Positions 55,053-64,000 of a stretch of DNA of 64,000 nt are shown piece by piece. The stretch spans positions 1,860,001-1,924,000 of the forward strand of contig NC_016472.1 in NCBI RefSeq assembly GCF_000226095.1. Direction: 5' to 3'. The translations under genes were made by a program, and so were the position numbers. The notes beneath the pieces were generated by a model. That model saw nothing but the letters and a program-made list of their open reading frames with translations. It was not told the origin of the DNA and did no database searches. The stretch's first letter is position 1. Each line of letters begins with the position of its first letter. The stretch comes from Thermothelomyces thermophilus ATCC 42464. Its lineage: Eukaryota; Ascomycota; Sordariomycetes; Sordariales; Chaetomiaceae.

Positions 55053-57846
55053 GTTTGATGTCTGTTCTATACACTGGGCTGTCTGTCGCGAGGGTGTAAG
55101 TTGGAGAGGGTGTTGAAACGGAGGTCGGGCCTAACCAGATCACGAAGACGCAGCTCGAGAACCGTTGGGCTTTGGAGTTTGGAGTTTGGCGTCAGATAAA
55201 GGTGTGAAGGCAGGTTTTTGAAGGGAAGGTTCTGTTTTGAAAGGATAAATTAGCCGATTGACGTAATTGCGGTCTGTTGCGCAACCTTGGGTCGAAGTGG
55301 GATCGACTGGATCAACCCCTCCTGGCAGCGGTGGAAATGGGGATGGAGCAGTGATTTGGCAGAGCTTCAAGGTGCGGGGCCGGGCTGTTTCGTTTGGCGG
55401 GGATCTAAACCCAAGTCTGGCGTACTCACATTACCTGTCAAGAAAGAGGTGGTGGGATTGGTGTGTGTGCGTGGTTTGGAGAGACGAGAAGGAAAAAGCA
55501 GATGGTCGGATTGATACGAAAAGAAGAAGGGAAGGACGACGAAGGTGACGGAAAAGCGGTCGGGTCGCCCAAGAGGTGCGCACGACCCTGGGTACTCCGT
55601 ACTAACTGGACCTTTTGATGCTATTATCAGAGCTCCCCCCCTGTCAGTCGTGTAAGTGGGGCAGGTAGTTATTTCGGTTGCCCCTTGTTTAAAATCAAGA
55701 TCAAACAATGCTGAGCACCTTGGTTGGTATAACTGTGGCACAAATCCATTGCGGCAACTTGAGGGCTTTGGACGGCTACCTGAGGTCGAGCTCCCCGTCT
55801 GTGCGAGGTCATTACTACCTGCGATCGAGCACCGATTGTATGCACAAGGGGGCAGTTGCAACTCGACGGAGAACGATAACTGGACGGAAGATAACAGTGA
55901 TTACCACCAGGTGACTGATTTTCGCGGCAGATTGCAGTAGGGTCAAGTAATCGCTCAACGATAATGTCTCGCGGCTCGCCCCTTTTACGAACGACAGGCC
56001 CTTCCTCATCATTGCCGAGCCTCCCCTGTGCCGCTCTCTCTCCAAGTTGCCCAGGCCGAATGCCCCCTGTCGTACCTATCCCTAATGTTGAAGCATGTCC
56101 ACTCATACACTACCGAGTAGAGGTATCCCTTAGTTGCATGCCTAGGTACCTAGGTAATACATACCTACGGCCATACCTTGGGTACCTAAGGCTGGTGCGT
56201 AGGAACCTGATGTGCCTTAACGTTACTTCCGTATGTCTTACTGCGTAGGTGCGTATTCTGCATACTACCACACTAAAAGCCCGCAACGAGCTATTAATGC
56301 AGTCTCAGCCCAACGGGAACTAAAAACTACTTAGCAGCCGGTGGCGGCTTCCCGCCCATCATTCAAGATCCACCAGTCATCAACGGGGAAATGGGGAGTT
56401 GGTTCGCTTCAATAAAAAACGGTGAAGGTTGGTCACTCGCCGCACTCCACCCCCTGGGGGGTTCAATTGATGGGCAAGACGAAGCAGGCAACACCTGTTG
56501 CAAGCGGTTTCCCCCTTTTGACAAGAAAGTGACCGAATTGATACTAAAGTACAGTAGCCAACCGATCCAGGCATGCGCAGTATGAATTTTAACCGGCCAA
56601 GGCTCATGCAAAGCGGAAAGAATCGCGTCAAGCCGCACGCTATATAATTACACTACACTACATGCTCGGAAGGCTTGCGGCCATTTTTGTGGAATCATCG
56701 CAACCGAGCTCTTTTGCCTTCGGCTCACCTTCAGTCCCTCCTTGCTTCCTCTGGGCGAGCTCCACCCCACTTGACGGAAGCAGTCCATCCAGACAAGTCT
56801 ACGGAGGGGGCCGACTGAGGGTTCCAGGCCGGTAGCACCGCCTCTGTGATGGGTCCGCAGATGGATGCTTTTTGCCGTCCATGTCCAGCCGCGACACCGC
56901 ACTGCCAGCACCACCGGGTCAAATGACCGGGCCCACGTGGTGACGGAAACTGGGATATTTCGTTCCTCATGCGCGTTATAGAGACTGTGGTTTCGAGACA
57001 ACTCCCGATTGGCCTCTGCGAGGCTATGCCGGCACTAGGCCTCTTCTGGGGCACATCAAACCTGAGCCGCATTCCGCGCCGTCAAACCATCGCCAAGTAA
57101 CTCGGACCGCGTGCATAGGCACATACGCTCACCCCATCTCGTGTGGACGCAGTACTAGGACACGAGCCATGGGAAGTGAATGTCCGAGGGCGAGCTTGGC
57201 ATTGCGGTCCACAAAGTCATCGTTTCAGCTGCCCCAGCCAAATAACTAACAACGCTAGCCTTGGGCGAGCAATAACTAGTCAGTGGCATGATAAAAAGGA
57301 ACAGCCATACGTACGGTAGCCATACGTACGGTACACTAGCATTGCCTCACACTACACCCAGTAGTTACTGCGCTCGACTACGCATTATTAGCATTTTCGA
57401 TTCAACAAAGTTGAATTACGGGTCGCATCCCCGTGAGCCCCAGGATCATCTCGCAAGCCTCGCCGGTCCTCGGGTTGCCAGCGGACAAGGATTTCGGCCC
57501 CACATAAGGTATGTACGGATGTACGGATTACTCCGTACATACTGTACATACATCCGTACTCGCATTAGTTACGCTGTAAGTTACGGTACCAGGGATATCG
57601 CCCAACTGTCTGGAAAACTCGGCCGTTACCGGGAGTCGAATACATACATACTGCCAAGTCATGCTTGCATCGAGCGGCAAGTTGTCAAACGCATGTCTCA
57701 ACTTTGATTGAACCCTGCATCTGAATCAGACTTCGGACGGTTATCGAAAGGCAAAAAAAACAATAATTAATACCTAACGCTACGGAGTAAAAACCCTGAG
57801 CTTCCAAGGCGGAGTCAGCTTGCGGCTACACACAACAACAGAACAG
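55053..57846. other. Intergenic, 2.8 kb, rich in short palindromes
   Basis: Divergent space between Ugp1 (-) and the Gig1-like gene (+). It contains TACTCCGTAC at 55590-55600, a cluster of CCTAGGTACC-like sites at 56140-56190, a 15-nt tandem duplication at 57303-57332 and a dense run of TACGGAT/ATCCGTA at 57505-57560. No gene is supported; all frames are under 165 codons and patternless. Confidence 0.55.
57303..57332 (+). repeat. 15-nt tandem direct repeat
   Basis: AGCCATACGTACGGT at 57303-57317 is repeated exactly at 57318-57332. The core CGTACG is palindromic. Confidence 0.9.
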
Positions 57847-58570
57847 ATGGGCAGCACAACACAAGACCTGCCCTACTGGCAGGTGAACGTTCCCGAACAC
57901 TTGAGAACTGCCGAGTGCCCCGACTTCCTCCGCAACATCTCGGACAAGGACCGCGGCATCATCAGCACGCCAGACAGCGAATATCAACGTGACTCGTGGG
58001 CCGTGGTGCAACAGAAGGTGGCACAGAACCGGCTGGAGCTGTTCCAGAGAGTCCCGTCGGACCTCCGCCGATACCTGGCCTATACTTGGAAGCTCAGGCA
58101 GGACTATGGCAGCGTCATGAACTTTATCCTCTCCGAGAGGCTCGGGTGGACGCTGCCCATCACTCCGAGAGGTCGGCCCTTTGAGTTCGACGACGACGTA
58201 AAGGTGCTGAGGAATGACTGGCCGTACGGCATCGACGAGCGGATAGTGCACCTCGTCGTGTGGACCAAGTTTGCGCTCGAGGAAGACCCGGAAACGGGCG
58301 ACCTGACGGACGCGGCGCGCGCCGAGATCGACGCCTACGTTCGCAAGAAATTCTCCAGGATGCGTCCGGATCATGTCGGTTGCGCTAACACCCCGTAGCT
58401 GTCTCGTGATGCTGACACCAACGACACGACAGGTCATCTGGTTCAAGAACTGGGCCTCCCTCAAGTCCGTAAAATCGGTGGAGCATTTCCACGTAATGCT
58501 GTTTGACCCAGATATGGAGTTTGTCAACGAGATCACGAACGGCGACGTCCCTCTGTGCGACAGGGAATAA
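57847..58570 (+). CDS. Gig1-like DUF3605 protein (GlcNAc-induced protein family)
   Basis: Exons 57847-58374 and 58433-58570 give 221 aa. The frame is open further upstream but the first ATG is at 57847 ([16 protein letters not shown]). The 58-nt intron (GTCGGT...GACAG, branch GCTGAC) joins RMRPDH to [13 protein letters not shown], which matches the expected uninterrupted motif. Family features are the LPYWxVNVP start, a central [20 protein letters not shown] helix, [21 protein letters not shown], and the C-terminal [12 protein letters not shown] block. Candida GIG1 is strongly induced by N-acetylglucosamine; its biochemical activity is unknown. Here induction is only inferred from the family. 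Confidence 0.88.
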
Positions 58571-58699
58571 CTCATATGTTTCCTGTCATGTTCCCTTGCC
58601 GACCCAGGTCACGAGTTACTTCGAAACCCCCCGGGACTGAGAGGTTTAGACGGCATGATAAGAGTGTTTTTGTTCTGTTCTTCTCCTTACCCAGTTGGT

Positions 58700-59731
58700 T
58701 CAGGATGTGCCTGCCTTTTTCTCCTTTAAACTAGACTCCCGCGTAGCTCTCACCTCGACAATGGGGCAATCCGCCATGGGGACTGCCGTGGGCTTTTCCA
58801 TCCGGATGCAGACCTGCCAGCCATCCTCGTGCCAGCCTGAACTCAGGACGGTCTCTGCTAGATGAGCACCCAGGGCTTCGAGGGTCTCAAAAGACGACTT
58901 TTCCATGGCCTAATTCGCTAGTGTCAGCGGACATTCACTTGTAACAACGCAATGTTGCTTGTTTGGGGTTGGGGGAATAATTCTTGCTACCATGGGTGAA
59001 CTCACCGCGACAATGTCTCGCTCAATATCGGTGTACACATCCTCCGCCCTCGTAAACCTCTCAACCGTAGCGGTCGAGATAACGAACTGCTTTGCCAGCC
59101 TCTCATTCGCGTTCACGCCGACCAGCGTCGGCACCTTGAGCCTGCTGACCTCCAAAGCCATCGCCCGGCCCTCCACCGCGCCCGCCGAGTCGAACACGGC
59201 GCTCGCCGTCAGGCTCACCCCATCTCCCAGGAGCGATGCCTTGGGCAACGCCACAGTGACCGACAGCAGCCGCACCTTGCTCAGGTCGAGAAACCCCTCA
59301 CCCTTGGCCCCCTCCTGTCCCGTCCGAGCGGTGCGCCCGCCGTCGAGAAGCAGCAGCTCCGACCCCGTCAGATCGAGCCACACGCGTCCCAGCACGTCCC
59401 GCAGGCTCCGCTCCTTCTCCTCCTCCTCCTCCTCCTCCTCCTCCCCCGCTTCCCCCTCAAACAGCTCGATGCTCCGGAGGACCGCCTTGCTCAGCGTGCC
59501 GTAGTGCACCGTGTCGGCGCCGAGGCGGTCGCTCGCGGCGGCCGCCGTGAACGCCTCGCGGAACGCCACCTCGGCCGAGACCAGGCAGGGCTGGGCGCGG
59601 CGGGGGCGGCCCCAGGCGTCGCGGCCGGCGCGGCGGAGCGTCGTCGCCAGGTTGCGGACGCGCACGGCCGCGGGGGGGTCCGGGGCCAGGGCGCGCAGGC
59701 GGGGTTGGGTCAGGAGGGGGGCCGATGCCAT
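58700..59731 (-). CDS. FolB-type (dihydroneopterin aldolase-like) domain protein
   Basis: Exons 59731-59006 and 58909-58700 on the minus strand give 311 aa. The 96-nt intron joins ERDIVA to AMEKSSFETLEALG. The C-terminal part reads as a FolB tunnelling-fold domain, with FTRAEDVYTDIERDIVA, the helix ETLEALGAHLAETVL and the strand VCIRMEKPTAVP. The N-terminal half contains a second, weaker copy (AEVAFREAFTAAAASDRLGADTVHYGTLSK) with a nine-Glu insert coded by a CTC/CTT repeat at about 59417-59443. In yeast the same activity is part of trifunctional Fol1, so this free-standing protein is a separate fungal family, activity unproven. DHNA would be cleaved in folate synthesis if it is active. A poly-T tract lies just upstream of the start on plus (poly-A on the coding strand). 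Confidence 0.8.
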
Positions 59732-59958
59732 TTTGTCCTCTTTTTTTTTTTTTTTTTCTCTCCCTTTCTTCAGTCAATTCTTTCCTTGCCTGCCCCTCCG
59801 TTAACAAAGTTTTCCCGTGACGTCCTTTTTGGATGTCTCGAAGAAAGACGATGGCTACTGGGTTGGGGAGGGCAACTTAGAAAAAAGAGGAGTTGTGAGA
59901 GTCGGAGCAGGCGGTTGCAGAACTGTTTCTGTCCGCTCCTCTGAATTAATAAACGGTT

Positions 59959-59982
59959 GGGTGCGAGGTCGGGTGCGAGGTC
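59959..59982 (+). repeat. 12-nt tandem direct repeat
   Basis: GGGTGCGAGGTC at 59959-59970 is exactly repeated at 59971-59982 in the FolB-type gene's upstream region. Confidence 0.85.
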
Positions 59983-60793
59983 GGGATGCTGTGACGCAAG
60001 AAATCAATAATTAGGCAAAGAGCGAGATGAGCAAGGTCGGCGCTGTTGACGACACAAGCCTAAAATTTACAGGAGGAAAAAAGGGGAGGAGGTTGAGACG
60101 TTGAATTCAATTTGGAAACGTGAACACTCCACGAAAGTCAGTTGCTTCTTTACAAATATAGATTTTTTGCTGTCTTACAACGGCATGAACAATACTTCGT
60201 TGTGATCCATGAGAGACATCAAGACGCGAGCTAGAGGGTTAGGGTTTTTGATGGAATTCTGCACTGGCTGGTTCAAGACCCGGCGATCTGAACAGCTCTT
60301 TCTTGATTTTGCAATGTGAAAACCAAGAATCGTCAGAGATCAGCTCAATTTTACAATTCCTATAAACCATATTACGATATGAAATAAAACAGCCAAGTAT
60401 ATATGTGCTTCTCACTTATTGAGCAGCTTCTTCATGCCAATAGTCCAACAGAGGCAAGTGCTTGCTGATGGCAATGGAGTATTTGAAGGAACCCAAAACG
60501 GGACTTGCCGACAACCCAATTGTTCCAATGGCTTTTGCTCGACGGCAGACTCCAGGAGGCTGGAATATCGAAATGGTTCAGCTCAGGTCCAACTTCAGCG
60601 GTGTATGGCGGGAAAGACGGAGACCGGCTTGTTGATATAGCCCTGCCCGTTCGGCATGCCCCTCGCTGGTTGAACTCTAGTACTCCGGCTATCCGGCACA
60701 GCCCAGGTAGCTTGTCGGAAGTTTTTCTCGCTATTTATTTTTTCCCTTTCGTTTTCAGTAGTATCTCGATCAAGTCTGGACTCAGTCACACAA

Positions 60794-60808
60794 CCCCCCC
60801 CCCCCCCC

Positions 60809-60845
<37 letters not shown>
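60794..60845 (+). repeat. C16A36 homopolymer pair
   Basis: Sixteen C (60794-60809) are followed immediately by thirty-six A (60810-60845), intergenic, 2 kb upstream of the cellulase start. Confidence 0.95.
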
Positions 60846-60846
<1 letters not shown>

Positions 60847-60930
60847 GGAGCAGCGGTTGGCAAGAGCTGAGACTTTGGGAATTCTCTTGTACTCCGAAGC
60901 GGAGTGAGCCAGACCTACGGCCGGCACCTT

Positions 60931-60950
60931 CACAAGTATACACAAGTATA
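60931..60950 (+). repeat. 10-nt tandem direct repeat
   Basis: CACAAGTATA at 60931-60940 is repeated exactly at 60941-60950. Confidence 0.85.
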
Positions 60951-62677
60951 CACGGATGGAGAATCCAAACCTAGGGAGACACACTTCGCGGGCAAGTCGC
61001 CTTTTTTGTCCTCTCTCTCTCTCCTCTGCCAGCGTGTATAAAGTGCCTCCTCCGTGGGTCGGCTAATCTCTTCCCATGTTTGCCTTGCGAGAGACCCTCT
61101 ACAGGACGGAATGATAGTAGCATCATGCAGCGGTCTCGGGATGCTACGTGGTATTAAAGCGAAGGCCCGGCAGCGGTGGTTGTTAGACAACAAACCTTAG
61201 GTCGAGTAGTTAGGCATCGACTTAACTTCCGTGCCTCTCAAGAACGCATTGCCCTCGGAATTATCAAGATATTCTCCCAAAAGCTGTAAACATGCTTGAA
61301 GTCAGCGGGTGGCTCGAATTGCCTGGCAGTACACAAACTACAAACGTGTACTTGAGAGTAAAAGTCAACACCTCATGCTGATCCCGACCTTCGGCAGCGT
61401 CTACGAGTGGAGCGCTTCTCCGGCGGGGCCACTCTTCCCTTTCGTGCCTTCCGCACTGGTGTTGAACGCAGGGGAGACAGGAGCGATGGACTCCACCAGC
61501 AACCGCCAACTCCCAAGTACACTACCTGCCTTGGTCCCCCCCCCGGGGCGTCTTACACCTCTGCTCTTGCACCTACCTTACTTACACCAAAGCGTTCGAA
61601 CAGGTTAGTTACTACCTTAGTGTGGATGAATTCGGGCCGCAGCCGCTGAATACCGATCAAGAGCCGGCTGCACGGAGATAGGAACACAGCATTTGTAGCC
61701 TCCGACTTAACGAGGGGTATGCGACACTAAAACGCGTGAGAAAACCCAGCACCCAGCGGGCGGCTGACGTTGTTTCTGATTGCACTCTACTATGTAGGAC
61801 TTCTAGAAAACCGACGGAAACCCGGGATGCTTTGCGGCTCTCCCTTGGCAGGGCGCATCGTCCCTGCGTTGTCGTCGATCGCCTGCCCGTTTGAGCCATG
61901 AGAGGCGACGCTCGATATTGAGGGTGGGAGCCGCCCATGCCACTCGGCTCGCCCGTGTCGCCCGTTTCGCCCGTTTCAGGCTCTCGAGCCGCCTCTTAGT
62001 CGGCGCCGATCCCAAGCTTATCCGGTCAACTCGGGAGGGCGATTCCGGGTAGCCGTAATCTGCCTATTTTGCTCAGCAATCAGAGCCGCAACCCATCAGG
62101 TGGGCGCCCTGCTCTCGGGTCCCGCTTATCTGGGAATCGACCGTATCACTCGGCGTTTTCGCGACGAGGAACGGGATTGGGCGTTTGGGTTTCCTAAAAA
62201 GTTGGGGGTTTGGGGGTTCGGTCTTAACCGCCGCGGTGATGCGCTTTTCAGTGATCCATCCATCCGACCCCTGACCCCGGAACGCCGACCAAAAGCCCCG
62301 GCAAGCGACTGTGAGAGAGTTGAGGGCGTCGGGAGATCATCCCGCATTGGACCTCCAGCGCAGCACCGTCCGGCCGCCCACAAGCGACTTGGAGCCGGGG
62401 CGGCAGGATGATTGTTGCAGGATCCTTGATCCCATGCTTCCTTGCTGTGTACTATCAGCCTGCCGAGAGTTCACCATGTCCACGAGGCCGCGCGCTTTGC
62501 CGTCTTGTGCCAGTCAGTGGAGAGGGGATCTCGGGATTCGACTTTGGCGCTCTCCCCTTGCGGCGATGCGCTTGTTCCTCAGCTTCCGTGGCCCAACATA
62601 GAAGGACCTAGGGCGATCCGGGGGAAGAGCAACGAGCTCTCTCATCGTGACCCTCGTGAGCCGGAGGGCCATGATGT

Positions 62678-62683
62678 ATAAAG
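62678..62683 (+). promoter_or_regulatory. TATA box of the GH7 gene
   Basis: TATAAA, 131 bases upstream of the ATG, in GATGTATAAAGGGAG. The spacing is normal for highly expressed secreted-enzyme genes; the transcription start is not known. Confidence 0.55.
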
Positions 62684-62813
62684 GGAGCGGTCCCTTCCCG
62701 CCGTCAGGATCTTGAGGAGAAGAGGAACCAGCGCAGTGCTGATCCCGTCCAGCTCAGTCCTCCCACTCAGCCCCTCCCTCCTCATCCACTACACCCAGTC
62801 CAGTCTGCCCACC

Positions 62814-64000
62814 ATGTACCGGCAGGTCGCGACCGCTCTCTCCTTCACCAGCCTCGTGCTCGGCCAGCAAGCGGGAACCCTCACCGAGGAGATCCACCCC
62901 TCGCTTCCCATCGAGGTGTGCACAGCTCCCGGCTCGTGCACTAAGGAGGACACCACCGTGGTCCTGGACGTAAGTGGCCATCCCACAGACGGACTCCCAT
63001 GTGGCCTCGTCGTCTCTTTTGGAGGGGATACACGGCATAGCATAAGAAAAAAGTGGCTAACTGACGCCTCTTCCTCCTCTCCTCGACCTAGGCCAACTGG
63101 CGCTGGACACACGTCACCGACGGCTACACCAACTGCTACACGGGCAACGCCTGGAACGAGACGGCCTGCCCCGACGGCGTGACGTGCGCGGCCAACTGCG
63201 CCATCGACGGCGCCGACTACGAGGGCACGTACGGTATCACGACGCCGTCCGATGGCGCACTCAAGCTCAACTTTGTCACCAAGAACCAGAACGGCCAGAA
63301 CGTCGGCTCGCGCGTCTACCTGATGAAGGGTGACGACAAGTACCGCCTCTTCAACCTGCTCAACAAGGAGTTCACCTTTGACGTTGACGTGTCCAACCTG
63401 CCCTGCGGCCTGAACGGCGCTGTCTATTTCAGCGAGATGGACGAGGACGGCGGCATGTCCCGCTTCGAGGGCAACAAGGCCGGCGCCAAGTACGGCACCG
63501 GCTACTGCGACAGCCAGTGCCCGCAGGACATCAAGTTTATCAACGGCGAGGTACGGCCTTTTTTCTTCTTCTTTCCCTTGATGTTGAAAAAAAAAAAAAA
63601 AAAAAAAAAAAACATAAAGGGCCATGGTGGTGATCCGGGCGGCCAGCTGACACAAAGAAACAGGCCAACACCGAGGGCTGGGGCGGCACTGACGGAAACT
63701 CCGGCACCGGCAAGTACGGCACCTGCTGCGCCGAGATGGACATCTGGGAGGCCAACTCAGACGCCACCGCCTACACTCCGCACCCGTGCAAGGTTAACGA
63801 GCAGACCCGGTGCGAGAGTGAGGAGGAGTGCGGTGCGGGAGACAACCGGTACGCCGGCCTGTGCGACAAGGGTACGTGTCAGCTCTTAACTTTTCCCCTC
63901 AATTTGCAAAACGAAAAAAAAAAAAAAAAAACAATGGAAAGAATAGAATAGGATGAAGAAAGAATGGGAGTAGCAAGCGACAGGACTGACATCGCGGGCA
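62814..64000 (+). CDS. GH7 cellobiohydrolase (cellulase), 3' end outside window
   Basis: Exons 62814-62969, 63092-63550 and 63664-63871; a further intron starts at 63872 and runs past the window. About 274 residues are seen of an expected 430-530. A signal peptide ([17 protein letters not shown]) precedes [15 protein letters not shown], the typical mature start of GH7. Family blocks are [61 protein letters not shown], and the catalytic EMDIWEAN (nucleophile Glu about 229, Asp 231, acid/base Glu 234). ANWRWTH and the overall loop content suggest a cellobiohydrolase rather than an endoglucanase. It would cleave cellulose from reducing chain ends, outside the cell. Whether a CBM1 follows cannot be seen. 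Intron 2 holds A27 and intron 3 an A run. Confidence 0.95.
63587..63613 (+). repeat. A27 homopolymer in GH7 intron 2
   Basis: Twenty-seven A inside the 113-nt intron 63551-63663. Confidence 0.95.

Larger units (their letters stand above)
59732..62813. other. Intergenic, 3.1 kb, upstream of the cellulase
   Basis: Space between the divergent FolB-type (-) and GH7 (+) genes. It includes a T run at about 59741-59758, a 12-nt tandem repeat at 59959-59982, an AT-richer block at about 60100-60420, a C16A36 tract at 60794-60845 and a 10-nt tandem repeat at 60931-60950. Two CCGGGG/GTGGAG sites (62395-62400, 62517-62522) fit the loose CreA consensus SYGGRG, which is short enough to occur by chance. 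A TATAAA lies at 62678. A 47-codon patternless minus frame ends at 60416. Confidence 0.55.

Noticed and set aside
60225-60300. B-box-like GGTTCAAGACC and a GGGTTAGGG string
   Set aside because: The T-stem does not pair well and no A-box fits. Two telomere-like units are too few to mean an interstitial telomere.
1-64000. Retroelements, virus-derived elements or a secondary-metabolite cluster
   Set aside because: No reverse transcriptase, integrase, transposase, capsid, PKS, NRPS or terpene-synthase motifs were seen in any frame.

Overview
This is a GC-rich (by eye, well over 50% in the coding parts) nuclear segment of a filamentous ascomycete. The evidence is short introns (mostly 53-170 nt) with GT-AG ends and CTNAC-like branch sites, CT-rich leaders, and gene families typical of Pezizomycotina: a six-HAMP Nik1/Os-1 histidine kinase, a flavin-carrier TRP-like protein, a Gig1/DUF3605 protein and a secreted GH7 cellulase. 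Protein flavour and the cellulase suggest Sordariomycetes, probably Sordariales/Chaetomiaceae; the genus is an inference I cannot test here.

Layout: 18 protein-coding genes. 1-9.5 kb: 3' end of a C2H2 zinc-finger gene (+), an FLC/TRP-like membrane protein (+) and the PP2A methylesterase Ppe1 (+). 10-24 kb: tRNA-dihydrouridine synthase 2 (-), the class III hybrid histidine kinase (+) and a SAM + HMG-box regulator (-). 24-27.6 kb is gene-poor. 27.6-39 kb: a small coiled-coil protein with a ~1-kb intron (+), condensin subunit Brn1/CAP-H (-), a cation/Ca2+ exchanger (+) and phosphomannomutase Sec53 (+). 39-50 kb: a WW + PhoD-like phosphatase (-), an Fmp42-like MFS transporter carrying a 1-nt frame disruption (-) and a Hos2-type histone deacetylase (-). 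50-64 kb: an ING/PHD protein (+), UDP-glucose pyrophosphorylase with a GC-AG intron (-), a Gig1-like protein (+), a FolB-domain protein (-) and the 5' half of a GH7 cellobiohydrolase (+), cut by the window end.

The genes are mostly single-copy housekeeping or regulatory genes without operon-like logic. Loose themes are sugar-nucleotide and cell-wall supply (Sec53, Ugp1, FLC, GlcNAc-responsive Gig1), chromatin (Brn1, Hos2, ING, HMG) and stress signalling (Nik1, Ppe1). I see no biosynthetic cluster, no tRNA or rRNA gene, no CRISPR, and no virus-derived or LTR element.

The more unusual signals are structural. They include a near-perfect 37-bp intergenic hairpin flanked by TA, an exact 92-codon HAMP period with introns at unit borders, a GC-AG intron, a 992-nt intron in a tiny gene, many very long mononucleotide tracts in introns and leaders, and a short palindromic motif (TACGGAGTA type) scattered through intergenic DNA. 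I found no convincing new multi-gene system.
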